A model generated the notes under the pieces. That model had not been told where the DNA came from, did not search any database, and saw only the letters and a program-made list of their open reading frames with translations. 64,000 bases of DNA from Sphingomonas donggukensis. GTDB taxonomy: Bacteria; Pseudomonadota; Alphaproteobacteria; Sphingomonadales; Sphingomonadaceae. The DNA lies in contig NZ_CP098401.1 in NCBI RefSeq assembly GCF_023674425.1, positions 1,612,001 through 1,676,000 of the forward strand, given 5' to 3'. The translations under genes were made by a program, and so were the position numbers. Below are positions 24,926-32,134 of the stretch, in pieces; the stretch's first letter is position 1; the number at the start of each line of letters is the position of its first letter.

Positions 24926-25822
24926 TCAGTTGCCATCCCCCAGCCGCCGCCCGCCGAAGCGAGCGTGGTTCGGTTCGGGGGCGGTCGCGATGTCGGCGGA
25001 GCTGCGCTGCGCCTTCGACCCGCCGGTGACCTGCGCCAGATCGGGGAGGATCGGCCGATCCCCGCCCGCCGCCGCGCCGCCCTTCGCCTTGCGCTGGGCT
25101 TCGGCGACCAGGAACGCTTCGCGGTCGCGCGTCCTACGGTGTTCGGCCATCAGGGTCAGGCGTTCGTCGCGGGCGGCAGCGCTTTCGCCGCGCTGGCGGC
25201 GCAGCGGCTCTGGCGCACCGCCGAGGCGGGCTTCCTTCTGTTGGAGGTACAGGAGTTGCAGCGCCTGGTTCGCGGTCATCGGGGGGATCGGTGGAGGAGC
25301 GTTGTGCCGCCACGCGTCATCGGCATGCGCGTCGGGCAGGCCGGCGGCGAGGAGCGCCATCTCGACCTGCTCATAGCCCGCCGCCAGAGCGAGGCGCATC
25401 TCGCGGGCGAAGGCGAGGCTGGTCTTGCGCCGGTGGTAGAAGGCGGCGTGGCTGAATCCCGCCGCTGCCGCCGAGAGGCGGATGTTGGCGGTGGCGCTGA
25501 GCGCAGCGAGGAACGCCTGTTCGGCGGCGCGGGTAAGGCGTCCCGGCTGGGCGGGGCGCAGCTGGCGCCGACCGGCGGTGGTGCGAACGACGCGGGGCTC
25601 CGCGGCGGTCGGGCAGCCGGCGTCGTGCAGCGCGGCGTGGGCGACGGCGAGTGCGGCGTCCCACTTGGCGGCGAAACCGGGGTCGCGAGCGCGTCGCTTG
25701 GTATAGGTCGAGCGGTGGACGCCGAGACTGCGGGCCGCCTCGTGGACGTTGCCCGTCTGACGCAACGCGCGGAGGAAGGCGGCGTTCTGGAGCGCCTGCG
25801 CACGGGTGAAGGACCTGCTCAT
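24926..25822 (-). CDS. HTH protein with two terminase-small-subunit-like repeats
   Basis: A 298-residue protein. Two similar helix-turn-helix repeats are visible: about residues 12-52 (AAFLRALRQTGNVHEAARSLGVHRSTYTKRR...PGFAAKWDAAL) and a second beginning AFLAALSATANIRLSAAAAGF with HAAFYHRR and FAREMRLAL. Both resemble the homeodomain-like repeat of phage terminase small subunits and of a sphingomonad family of unknown role. The C-terminal third is Ala/Arg-rich. A related gene with a single repeat lies at 54314. It reads away from rplK and ends 25 bases before the GH92 start. Confidence 0.65.
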   Translation of the reverse strand: MSRSFTRAQALQNAAFLRALRQTGNVHEAARSLGVHRSTYTKRRARDPGFAAKWDAALAVAHAALHDAGCPTAAEPRVVRTTAGRRQLRPAQPGRLTRAAEQAFLAALSATANIRLSAAAAGFSHAAFYHRRKTSLAFAREMRLALAAGYEQVEMALLAAGLPDAHADDAWRHNAPPPIPPMTANQALQLLYLQQKEARLGGAPEPLRRQRGESAAARDERLTLMAEHRRTRDREAFLVAEAQRKAKGGAAAGGDRPILPDLAQVTGGSKAQRSSADIATAPEPNHARFGGRRLGDGN

Positions 25823-25868
25823 CAGGCGCGGACAGGTTGCAGGCCAAATCCTACAAATCAAGCCCTGG

Positions 25869-25897
25869 TTGCGTTGCGGCCCCACCTCTGCTAGGCG
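25869..25897 (+). promoter_or_regulatory. Possible rplKA promoter
   Basis: TTGCGT at 25869-25874 and TAGGCG at 25892-25897, 17 bases apart, about 125 bases before rplK. It resembles the tRNA-Trp promoter candidate. Confidence 0.3.
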
Positions 25898-25936
25898 CGC
25901 CGCCTTCCACCGGGTCATCGCTGGAAACATGCGGGA

Positions 25937-25994
25937 GGGCGTTCGCGTCCGATCGGACCGCTAAACTTGAACCGGGCCGGACGCTTGAGCGCCC
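25937..25994 (+). promoter_or_regulatory. Structured rplKA leader, candidate L1 autoregulation site
   Basis: GGGCGTTCGCGTCC (25937-25950) can pair with GGACGCTTGAGCGCCC (25979-25994), enclosing GATCGGACCGCTAAACTTGA. L1 represses its own operon in other bacteria by binding the rplK leader; that this structure is the site is an inference. Confidence 0.35.
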
Positions 25995-26022
25995 GCGCCC
26001 ATCTACAGAGTGAGGTTGCCTC

Positions 26023-26454
26023 ATGGCAAAGAAGATTACCGGCTATATCAAGCTGCAGGTGCCCGCCGGCGCTGCCAATCCGTCGCCGCCGATCGGCCCG
26101 GCGCTGGGTCAGCGCGGCGTCAACATCATGGAATTCTGCAAGGCGTTCAACGCGCAGACCGGCGACGTCGAGAAGGGCACGCCGCTGCCTACCGTCATCA
26201 CCGTCTATGCCGACCGTTCGTTCTCGTTCGAGACGAAGACCGCGCCTGCGACCTACCTCATCAAGAAGGCCGCGAACCTGAAGTCGGGCTCGAAGGAGCC
26301 GGGCAAGATTTCGGCAGGCAAGATCGCGCGCTCGAAATTGAGCGAGATCGCCGAGATGAAGATGAAGGATCTGAACGCCAACGACATCGAGGCTGCGACC
26401 AAGATCATCGAAGGTTCCGCCCGCGCGATGGGCCTCGAAGTGGTGGAGGGCTGA
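26023..26454 (+). CDS. rplK: 50S ribosomal protein L11
   Basis: A 143-residue L11: [34 protein letters not shown] at the N-terminus is the family signature, and the C-terminal domain ends in [12 protein letters not shown]-type sequence. L11 binds 23S rRNA at the GTPase-associated centre. A GAGG site precedes the ATG. rplA follows 4 bases after its stop. Confidence 0.98.
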   Translation: MAKKITGYIKLQVPAGAANPSPPIGPALGQRGVNIMEFCKAFNAQTGDVEKGTPLPTVITVYADRSFSFETKTAPATYLIKKAANLKSGSKEPGKISAGKIARSKLSEIAEMKMKDLNANDIEAATKIIEGSARAMGLEVVEG

Positions 26455-26458
26455 GATC

Positions 26459-27151
26459 ATGGCTTTCGTGAGCAAGAAGCAGAAGGCGCTGACCGTCGAT
26501 CGTGAGCGCCTGCACGGCGTCGACGAGGCGATCGGCCTGGTGAAGTCCAACGCCACCGCCAAGTTCGACGAGACGATCGAGGTCGCGCTGAACCTGGGCG
26601 TCGATCCGCGTCACGCCGACCAGATGGTCCGCGGCGTCGTCACCCTGCCCAAGGGCACCGGCAAGACCGTCCGCGTCGGCGTGTTCGCCAAGGGCGCGAA
26701 GGCCGACGAGGCCCGTGAGGCCGGCGCCGACGTCGTGGGCGCGGAGGATCTGATGGAGATCGTCCAGGGCGGCACGATCGACTTCGACCGCTGCATCGCG
26801 ACCCCGGACATGATGGGCGTCGTCGGTCGCCTGGGCAAGGTGCTGGGTCCGAAGGGCCTGATGCCGAACCCGAAGCTCGGCACCGTCACGATGAACGTCG
26901 CCGAAGCGGTGAAGGCAGCCAAGGGCGGCCAGATCGAATACCGCGTCGAAAAGGCCGGCATCATCCATTCGGGCATCGGCAAGGCGTCGTTCCCGGCGGA
27001 AGACCTGCGCGCGAACTTCGACGCGCTGGTCGACGCGGTGGTCAAGGCCAAGCCTGCGGGCGCCAAGGGCAAGTACGTCCGCAAGGTCGCCGTCTCGAGC
27101 TCGATGGGCCCGAGCGTGAAGGTCGACACCGCCGACGTGGCGGGCGCGTAA
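26459..27151 (+). CDS. rplA: 50S ribosomal protein L1
   Basis: A 230-residue L1 with [46 protein letters not shown] and [21 protein letters not shown]. It binds 23S rRNA at the L1 stalk and usually represses its own operon. The final codons ADVAGA-stop are the start of a 109-bp tandem duplication, so the same tail is present again just downstream but is not translated as part of this gene. Confidence 0.98.
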   Translation: MAFVSKKQKALTVDRERLHGVDEAIGLVKSNATAKFDETIEVALNLGVDPRHADQMVRGVVTLPKGTGKTVRVGVFAKGAKADEAREAGADVVGAEDLMEIVQGGTIDFDRCIATPDMMGVVGRLGKVLGPKGLMPNPKLGTVTMNVAEAVKAAKGGQIEYRVEKAGIIHSGIGKASFPAEDLRANFDALVDAVVKAKPAGAKGKYVRKVAVSSSMGPSVKVDTADVAGA

Positions 27152-27185
27152 GCTACGCGCCGGCGCCGCGAAAGCGGCAACGTCG

Positions 27186-27236
27186 GCCGGCCGGCGGGTG
27201 AAACCCGACCGACGCGGATCGAATTCACTTCGATCC
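27186..27236 (+). repeat. Double-hairpin element R3
   Basis: GGCCGGCCGG, hairpin 1 CGGGT-GAA-ACCCG, spacer ACCGACG, hairpin 2 GGATCGAA-TTCAC-TTCGATCC (eight perfect pairs). It is downstream of rplA in the same orientation. Confidence 0.75.
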
Positions 27237-27294
27237 CACGCCGACGTGGCGGGCGCGTAAGCTACGCGCCGGCGCCGCGACAGCGGCAACGTCG

Positions 27295-27345
27295 GCCGGC
27301 CGGCGGGTGAAACCCGACCGACGGGGATCGGATTCACTTCGATCC
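27295..27345 (+). repeat. Double-hairpin element R3, second copy
   Basis: Second copy within the 109-bp tandem duplication. A substitution in hairpin 2 (GGATCGGA) leaves one weakened pair against TTCGATCC. Confidence 0.7.
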
Positions 27346-27362
27346 CCCACGAGCCAAACAAA

Positions 27363-27392
27363 AAGGGCCGGCGGAGCGATCCGCCGGCCCTT
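27363..27392 (+). terminator. Rho-independent terminator of rplKA
   Basis: A 13-bp perfect stem with GCGA loop (27376-27379), then TTCTTGCG. Preceded by the A-rich strand AAACAAAAA, so it may work in both directions. Confidence 0.88.
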
Positions 27393-27412
27393 CTTGCGTC
27401 CGCCCCGCCCGC

Positions 27413-27649
27413 TCAGTCCTCGTCGGCGGCGTCCAAGTCGGCGGGATCGAAGCGATAGTCGAGCAGGTCGCCCGGGGTGCAGTCGAGCGCCGCGCACATC
27501 CGTGCGATGGTGGCAAAGCGGATGCCGCGCACCTTGCCCGACTTGAACAGCGACAGCTGGGTCTCGCTGATGCCCATCCGCGCGGCGAGGTGCTTGCCCG
27601 TCATGCCGCGCCGCTCGAGCATGGCATCGAGGGTGACGACCACGGGCAT
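27413..27649 (-). CDS. Small Xre-family HTH regulator (YozG-like)
   Basis: A 78-residue Cro/C1-type HTH protein. The helix-turn-helix covers about residues 12-62 (MLERRGMTGKHLAARMGISETQLSLFKSGKVRGIRFATIARMCAALDCTPGDLL), then an acidic tail. It overlaps the upstream DUF2975 gene by one base (TGATG), a classic coupling. Pairs of DUF2975 membrane protein with this HTH type are known in many bacteria (YoaS/YozG of Bacillus). It probably represses its own operon through the palindromes at 28138-28185. Confidence 0.9.
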   Translation of the reverse strand: MPVVVTLDAMLERRGMTGKHLAARMGISETQLSLFKSGKVRGIRFATIARMCAALDCTPGDLLDYRFDPADLDAADED

Positions 27650-28110
27650 CAGAAGAATTCCTCGATCTCTTCGCGCATCGCTGCGGCGCGCCCGAGAAGT
27701 TCGGCGAAGACCACCAGCGCCGCGCCGACGACACCGAGCGTGACCGGCGAGGGTTCGAAGGTCGCGATATGCGGCTTGTCGAACCGCAGCGCGGTCATCA
27801 GCGGAATGCCGAACACGGTGAACACCGCCCCGCCGAACAGCGCGAGGCCGACCCGGCGCAGGAGCTTGGGCACCACCTCGCCAAAGAGCCTCCCCTCGGC
27901 GATCTGCCCCAGCGCCACGCGAACCATCCAGATCGCCCAGAGGTACAGGCACATCGGCAGATAGTAGATCGCGACGCCATCGGCATAGCGCCCGCCCTGC
28001 CACACGATGTTGCCGACCAGCGCGACCGCGAGCAGCACCAGCGCGACGAACGGGATCGTCACGAGCCATTTGAGCAGGCGGGCGCGTTTGCGGAGTTCGG
28101 TGATCGACAT
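27649..28110 (-). CDS. DUF2975 membrane protein
   Basis: A 153-residue protein with four predicted membrane helices (LVTIPFVALVLLAVALVGNIVW; YLPMCLYLWAIWMVRVAL; VGLALFGGAVFTVFGIPLM; PSPVTLGVVGAALVVFAELL). The conserved region between helices 2 and 3 reads ALGQIAEGRLFGEVVPKLLRRVGLALF, as in DUF2975 proteins. It is the first gene of the two-gene unit with the Xre regulator. Function is unknown; it may sense membrane state or control the regulator. Confidence 0.88.
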   Translation of the reverse strand: MSITELRKRARLLKWLVTIPFVALVLLAVALVGNIVWQGGRYADGVAIYYLPMCLYLWAIWMVRVALGQIAEGRLFGEVVPKLLRRVGLALFGGAVFTVFGIPLMTALRFDKPHIATFEPSPVTLGVVGAALVVFAELLGRAAAMREEIEEFF

Positions 28111-28137
28111 GAGCGTTCCCTTTCGACTTCGGTAAGT

Positions 28138-28154
28138 TTTAAGTCGGACTTAAA
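28138..28154. promoter_or_regulatory. Operator-like palindrome 1 before DUF2975/xre
   Basis: TTTAAGTCGGACTTAAA is a 17-bp perfect inverted repeat (TTTAAGT-CGG-ACTTAAA), 28 bases before the DUF2975 start and strikingly AT-rich for this genome. It is a candidate operator for the small Xre regulator. Confidence 0.6.
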
Positions 28155-28172
28155 CTCGGGACTGTCAAGATC

Positions 28173-28185
28173 TAACTTGCAGTTA
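28173..28185. promoter_or_regulatory. Operator-like palindrome 2 before DUF2975/xre
   Basis: TAACTTGCAGTTA is a perfect 13-bp inverted repeat (TAACT-TGC-AGTTA), related in half-site to palindrome 1. The two centres are 33 bases apart, about three helical turns, so two dimers could bind the same face. Confidence 0.55.
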
Positions 28186-28294
28186 AATTTCTGGAGTGTG
28201 CGGTCCGGTGGAAGCGATTGATGCGCACCACTCGCCGCACCGAACCCGCCCCCCCGCGCGCCAGCCCACGCGAATGCCCGCGCTCATCCCCACC

Positions 28295-28382
28295 CCGTTC
28301 GTCCTGAGCCTGTCGAAGGACATGTTCCACGCACCGCCCCTCACGTTCCGGGCATGTGCTTCGACACGCTCAGCACGAACGG
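28295..28382. repeat. Long palindromic element P4
   Basis: CCGTTCGTCCTGAGCCTGTCGAAG at the left (ends CCGTTCGT / ACGAACGG) pairs with its complement on the right with a few mismatches. It is a member of the P family, in the 493-base gap before the L,D-transpeptidase gene. The rest of the gap (28383-28603) shows nothing else I can name. Confidence 0.65.
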
Positions 28383-28603
28383 TTTTGGAGGGCAGGCCGG
28401 CTGACACAGGCCCTCCCCCGCTTCATGGCGGGCCGACCGAACGCATCGCACCGCCGCCGCGCGGGGCTCGACCCCGTCACGCCACGGCGGCGCAGCCGCT
28501 CCGCCGCGATTTCCTGGTCCCGCCCCGGCTTTTCCCTTTGAATCCGCACGGCTCTATCCTGTACACGGGCGTCGAACGCTCTTTCCCCAGGCGAACCATC
28601 ACC

Positions 28604-30133
28604 ATGCGTACCATGTATCGATCCGCGATTTTCGCGACCGCGACCCTGATGACCGTATCGACCGGCGTGGCCCAGAATGCGCCGCAATCGATCCTGCCGC
28701 CGGCGGCCAAGCCGGCACCCGCGCCCACCCCGCAGGTGCCCGTGCCGCAGGCCACCCCGGCTGCGCCCCAGGCACAGGCCGCGCCCGTGCCGGTCGTCGC
28801 GCCGTCGGTACCCCTGCCGCAACTGAGCCCGGAACAGGCGAAGCAGATCACCGCGATGCTCGCCGGGGGCAGCTTTGCGCAAGGGCTGCGGCACGAGGCG
28901 TCGGCGACCCCGCCGCCTGCCGACAACGACGGGCTGGTCCGCGCTGCGCTCGATTATGCCCGCGCGGTCCATGCCGGGCGGCTGGCGACGGCGGATTTCC
29001 AGGAGGATTGGGGTCTGCGCCCCGCGGCCTATGATCCGCTGCCCGATTTCGCCGCCGCCGTTCAGGGCAACCGGCTGGCGCGCTGGATCGCGATGCTGCC
29101 GCCACCCTATTCGGGCTATGACGGGTTGCAGAAGGGGCTGACCGCCTACCGCGCGATCGCCGCGCGCGGCGGATGGAAGACGCTTGCCGCGGGCAGCGAC
29201 CTGGTGCCGGGCGCCAAGGGGCCGCGCGTGCGGGCGCTGCGCCAGCGTCTGGCGATCGAGGACAAGAGCGTCGAGCCGCTGGGCGACGTGTACGACAAGG
29301 AACTGACCGCGGCGGTGCAGCGCGCGCAGCGGCGCTACGGCCTCAACCCCACCGGTTCGGTCGCGACGCAGACGCTGGCCGCGCTGAACGTCAGCGCCGA
29401 CAACCGCGTGAAGCAGATCATGGCGAACATGGAGCGGTGGCGCTGGCTGCCCGCCGAGCTCGCCAAGAAGCGCATCCAGGTCAACATCGCCGCCGCGGTG
29501 CTGACGGTGTTCGACGGCGACCAGCCGATCATGTCGATGAAGGGCGTGACCGGACGACCGGGCGACGAGACGCCGATGCTGCAGTCGTCGATCCACTCGG
29601 TGGTGCTGAACCCGCCGTGGAACGTGCCGAGCGGCATCGCCGAGCGCGAGCTGTGGCCGAAAGGTGCGGGCTATCTGAAGACCAATGGATTCAAGGTGAT
29701 CGGCGAGGGTCCGAACAAGCGCTTGCAGCAGCAGGCCGGGCCGCTGTCGGCACTCGGGCGCTACAAGTTCGACTTCGACAACCCCTATGCCGTGTACCTC
29801 CACGACACCCCCGCTCAGGCCAAGTTCGCGAGCTTCGACCGGCTGGCCAGCCACGGCTGCGTGCGGCTGGAAAAGCCCGCCGACCTCGCGCGGCTGCTGT
29901 TGCAGGGGTCGCCCGACTGGACGCCCGAGGCGATCCAGGCGACGATCGCCGGCGGCAAGACGACGCGCGCGAAGCTGCCCGAGGCGGTGACCGTGTACCT
30001 GCTGTATTGGACCGCCTTTGCATCGGCCAACGGCACGATGAATTTCCGCGCCGACCCCTATAATTGGGACGGCATCCTGGCCGACAAGATCGAGAAGCGG
30101 TCCGCCATCCAGGCGGCGACGATCGCCCGCTGA
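28604..30133 (+). CDS. L,D-transpeptidase (YcbB/LdtD-like)
   Basis: A 509-residue exported protein: signal peptide to about residue 24, a Pro/Ala linker to about 80, a helical region, a peptidoglycan-binding domain (about 205-265, GPRVRALRQRLAIEDKS and YGLNPTGSVATQTLAALN) and a YkuD catalytic domain (about 290-450) with the active-site SHGCVRLEKP near residue 415. This architecture is that of LdtD-type enzymes that make 3-3 cross-links in peptidoglycan. Catalytic His and Cys are present. The lipoprotein gene follows 14 bases downstream. Confidence 0.93.
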   Translation: MRTMYRSAIFATATLMTVSTGVAQNAPQSILPPAAKPAPAPTPQVPVPQATPAAPQAQAAPVPVVAPSVPLPQLSPEQAKQITAMLAGGSFAQGLRHEASATPPPADNDGLVRAALDYARAVHAGRLATADFQEDWGLRPAAYDPLPDFAAAVQGNRLARWIAMLPPPYSGYDGLQKGLTAYRAIAARGGWKTLAAGSDLVPGAKGPRVRALRQRLAIEDKSVEPLGDVYDKELTAAVQRAQRRYGLNPTGSVATQTLAALNVSADNRVKQIMANMERWRWLPAELAKKRIQVNIAAAVLTVFDGDQPIMSMKGVTGRPGDETPMLQSSIHSVVLNPPWNVPSGIAERELWPKGAGYLKTNGFKVIGEGPNKRLQQQAGPLSALGRYKFDFDNPYAVYLHDTPAQAKFASFDRLASHGCVRLEKPADLARLLLQGSPDWTPEAIQATIAGGKTTRAKLPEAVTVYLLYWTAFASANGTMNFRADPYNWDGILADKIEKRSAIQAATIAR

Positions 30134-30147
30134 CAAGGACAACGACG

Positions 30148-30486
30148 ATGAAGAAGATGCTCCCCGCCGTGGCCGCGCTTTCCGCCCTGGCGCTGCTCGC
30201 CGCCTGTTCGGGATCGGAACCCGAAGCGCCCCCCGCCGCCGACAACGGCGCCGAGATGCTCGACGTGACGAGCGAGGCGGCAAACGTCGAGGAAGCGCCG
30301 CTGGCGATGCCGTCGCCCACGCCGACGCCCGGCAACACCGCCGATGCCGCCCCGCCCCCGCCACCCGAGGCGCAGGTGCAGGACGACGCCGACGCCACCG
30401 GCATGACCGCGCGCGTCAACCGCGACACCGCGGCGGAGGAAGAGACGCAGCCGGCCGACACGACGGTGTCGGAAGAGAAAAGGTAA
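30148..30486 (+). CDS. Small Pro/acidic lipoprotein
   Basis: A 112-residue lipoprotein (lipobox LLAAC) with a low-complexity mature part: acidic, Pro-rich, and a tail EEETQPADTTVSEEKR. No domain is recognised. It is cotranscribed with the L,D-transpeptidase. The last ~20 codons have been duplicated downstream (30668-30738) together with a P element. Confidence 0.7.
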   Translation: MKKMLPAVAALSALALLAACSGSEPEAPPAADNGAEMLDVTSEAANVEEAPLAMPSPTPTPGNTADAAPPPPPEAQVQDDADATGMTARVNRDTAAEEETQPADTTVSEEKR

Positions 30487-30531
30487 GGGGGCAACCCAAC
30501 CTGGCTTTCGTAGTACTGCCCGCCAACCCTG

Positions 30532-30652
30532 CCGTTCGCCTCGAGTAGGGATCGAGCGCAGTCGAGAGCCCGTATCGAGAGGTTCTCTCCCCGAGGCACC
30601 CGCCTCTCGATACGGCGTCTCGACAGGCTCGACGCCTACTCGAGGCGAACGG
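30532..30652. repeat. Long palindromic element P1
   Basis: Ends are CCGTTCGCCTCGAGTAG and CTACTCGAGGCGAACGG (17 perfect pairs). The inner part pairs again through TATCGAGAGG / CCTCTCGATA, making one long foldback of about 120 bases. Confidence 0.8.
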
Positions 30653-30772
30653 GATGGGTGTGCGGTGCGCGCGACAGCGCGTCGGAGGAAGAGACGCAGC
30701 CGGCGGACACGACGGTGTCGGAAGAGAAACGGTAGGGGGGGGCGCCCTTCCTCGTCATCGCCACCATTTCCC

Positions 30773-30892
30773 CCGTTCGCCTCGAGTAGTCGTCGAGCTT
30801 GTCGAGACGACGTATCGAGAGGTGGTTGCCTCTTGGAGGGGACTTCTCGATACGGGCTCTCGACAAGCTCGATCCCTACTCGAAGCGAACGG
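30773..30892. repeat. Long palindromic element P2
   Basis: Same ends as P1 with one change (right end CTACTCGAAGCGAACGG). It belongs to the second unit of the tandem duplication. Confidence 0.8.
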
Positions 30893-30909
30893 GTGGGGGT
30901 GACGGGCGA

Positions 30910-30965
30910 GGGTGCCGGGTAACGGGTAACGGGTGCCGGGTGCCGGGTGCCGGGTGCCGGGTGCC
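30910..30965 (+). repeat. Heptanucleotide tandem repeat (8 copies)
   Basis: Eight head-to-tail 7-base units, six GGGTGCC and two GGGTAAC, with a partial ninth (GGGTGAT). There is no interspersed unique sequence. It lies upstream of the cold-shock gene in a 682-base region without genes; from 30966 to 31168 nothing else is recognisable. Confidence 0.9.
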
Positions 30966-31168
30966 GGGTGATCGGATCGCCGCGCCAGATGGCGTCGCAA
31001 CCCCCACCCCCACCCCTTGCGCACCGCCCTGCGCGTCCCCACATTGCCTCCGCTACAGTCGCACATCGACGGTCTTCGGCGCTTTGCGGCACCTACTTCC
31101 TTCTTTCCCTGCCCCTTGAGCATCGGCCGGCTCACTTTCGGGTCGGTCAAGCACAGAAGGAAATCCTC

Positions 31169-31381
31169 ATGGCCATCACCGGCACCGTCAAATTCTTCAA
31201 CGCCGACAAGGGCTATGGCTTCATCGCGCCCGAAACCGGCGGCAACGACGCGTTCGTGCACATCTCGGCAGTCGAGCGCGCCGGCATGGCGACGCTGAAC
31301 CAGAACCAGCGCGTCACCTATGAGCTGGAGCAGGACAACCGCGGCAAGACCAGCGCAGTGAATCTGCAGCCGGCAGACTGA
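31169..31381 (+). CDS. Cold-shock protein, single CSD
   Basis: A 70-residue CspA-type protein: GTVKFFNADKGYGFIAPE (RNP1), DAFVHISAVERAG (RNP2) and the C-terminal strand. It binds single-stranded RNA/DNA and acts as an RNA chaperone. An AGAAGG site is upstream. A strong terminator follows at 31388. Confidence 0.96.
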   Translation: MAITGTVKFFNADKGYGFIAPETGGNDAFVHISAVERAGMATLNQNQRVTYELEQDNRGKTSAVNLQPAD

Positions 31382-31387
31382 TACCCG

Positions 31388-31425
31388 CGGCGGCGCCGGG
31401 ACCACCCCGGCGCCGCCGTTTTCTC
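31388..31425 (+). terminator. Rho-independent terminator of the cold-shock gene
   Basis: A 13-bp perfect GC stem (31388-31400 with 31406-31418), loop ACCAC, then TTTTCTCC. Confidence 0.88.
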
Positions 31426-31447
31426 CTTTACCGAAAGCAGGTATCCG

Positions 31448-31654
31448 ATGGCGAACGACGCGAGTTATTTCCGGGCCCAAGCCGACCGCGCGCGTGCCGA
31501 CGCCGATGCCGCGCAGCTCGACAACGTCCGCGACCGCGCGATGCGCTCCGTCGCCGCCTTCGAAGCGATGGCCGCCAGCGCCGAGCGCGTCACCAAGCTG
31601 CGCGCCGACCGCGAAGCCGCGACCCAGCACCGCGTCGAGATCGCCGCGTCCTGA
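31448..31654 (+). CDS. Small Ala/Arg-rich helical protein
   Basis: A 68-residue protein (MANDASYFRAQADRARADADAAQLDNVRDRAMRS...) that is almost entirely helix-forming with a heptad-like distribution of Ala and charged residues, perhaps a short coiled coil. It has an AGCAGG ribosome-binding site. No function is known; short proteins starting with this pattern are common in sphingomonads. Confidence 0.6.
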   Translation: MANDASYFRAQADRARADADAAQLDNVRDRAMRSVAAFEAMAASAERVTKLRADREAATQHRVEIAAS

Positions 31655-31751
31655 TATCCCGCACGCCGATCGGTCGGCGCGCTTATTCCTGTTCCCGCTT
31701 GATTGCAGCGGACGTCCGACTGGACGCCCGCCTTTCCCACATGGAGTCCGA

Positions 31752-31925
31752 ATGGACCTGAACTATCTGTATTCCCGTCACCAGATTTCCGTCATGCGCG
31801 CCGCCGCCGCGACCACGCGCGAGGCCCGCTCCAGCCACCGCGGCCTCGCCGCCGGCTACGCCCGCGCCATCCACGACCAGAGAGCGCGTTTCGGTGGCGA
31901 GGGTGTCGTCACGACGCTGGGGTAA
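31752..31925 (+). CDS. Small basic protein of unknown function
   Basis: A 57-residue protein starting MDLNYLYSRHQISVMRAAAA, basic and helix-rich, with GGAGTC upstream. It may be cotranscribed with the preceding small protein. No family is recognised, and the size makes this tentative. Confidence 0.45.
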   Translation: MDLNYLYSRHQISVMRAAAATTREARSSHRGLAAGYARAIHDQRARFGGEGVVTTLG

Positions 31926-31942
31926 GCAGTCGTCTTTATCTG

Positions 31943-32062
31943 CCGTTCGCCTCGAGTAGCCGTCGAGCTTGTCGAGACGGCGTATCGAGAGGTGGGTGCC
32001 TCACTCGCGAGCGCTCTCGACACGGGCTCTCGACAAGCTCGATCCCTACTCGAGGCGAACGG
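31943..32062. repeat. Long palindromic element P3
   Basis: Same ends as P1 (CCGTTCGCCTCGAGTAG / CTACTCGAGGCGAACGG) with inner variation. It lies 17 bases after the small basic gene. Confidence 0.8.
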
Positions 32063-32090
32063 CAGGTGATGAGCAACGCGCCTTCCGCCA

Positions 32091-32118
32091 TTGACTCCCC
32101 GCCGCAATCCGCTAAGTG
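32091..32118 (+). promoter_or_regulatory. Predicted rplJL promoter
   Basis: TTGACT at 32091-32096 and TAAGTG at 32113-32118 with a 16-base spacer. A start point near 32125 would give a leader of about 265 bases with the L10 leader structure. Confidence 0.45.
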
Positions 32119-32134
32119 CGCGCCCTTGATCGGT

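Larger units (their letters stand above)
27131..27347 (+). repeat. Tandem duplication of rplA tail plus R element
   Basis: Unit 1 is 27131-27239 and unit 2 begins at 27240 (period 109 bases). Each unit carries the last six rplA codons with the stop codon, then an R element. Unit 2 differs at only a few positions (for example aaagcgg/acagcgg, gacgcgg/gacgggg, gaatt/ggatt). Confidence 0.9.
30421..30900 (+). repeat. Tandem duplication of lipoprotein tail plus P element
   Basis: Unit 1 spans about 30421-30660 and unit 2 about 30668-30900, offset 241-249 bases. Each unit has the same gene tail (reading EEETQPADTTVSEEKR-stop in both) and then a P palindrome (P1, P2). The tail in unit 2 has no start codon or signal peptide and ends TAG instead of TAA. 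Confidence 0.85.

Noticed and set aside
30668-30738. Second lipoprotein tail as a separate gene or pseudogene
   Set aside because: It has no start, signal peptide or ribosome-binding site; it is explained by the tandem duplication.
30910-30965. Possible CRISPR array
   Set aside because: The unit is 7 bases, directly abutting, without spacers; no cas gene is present in the window.
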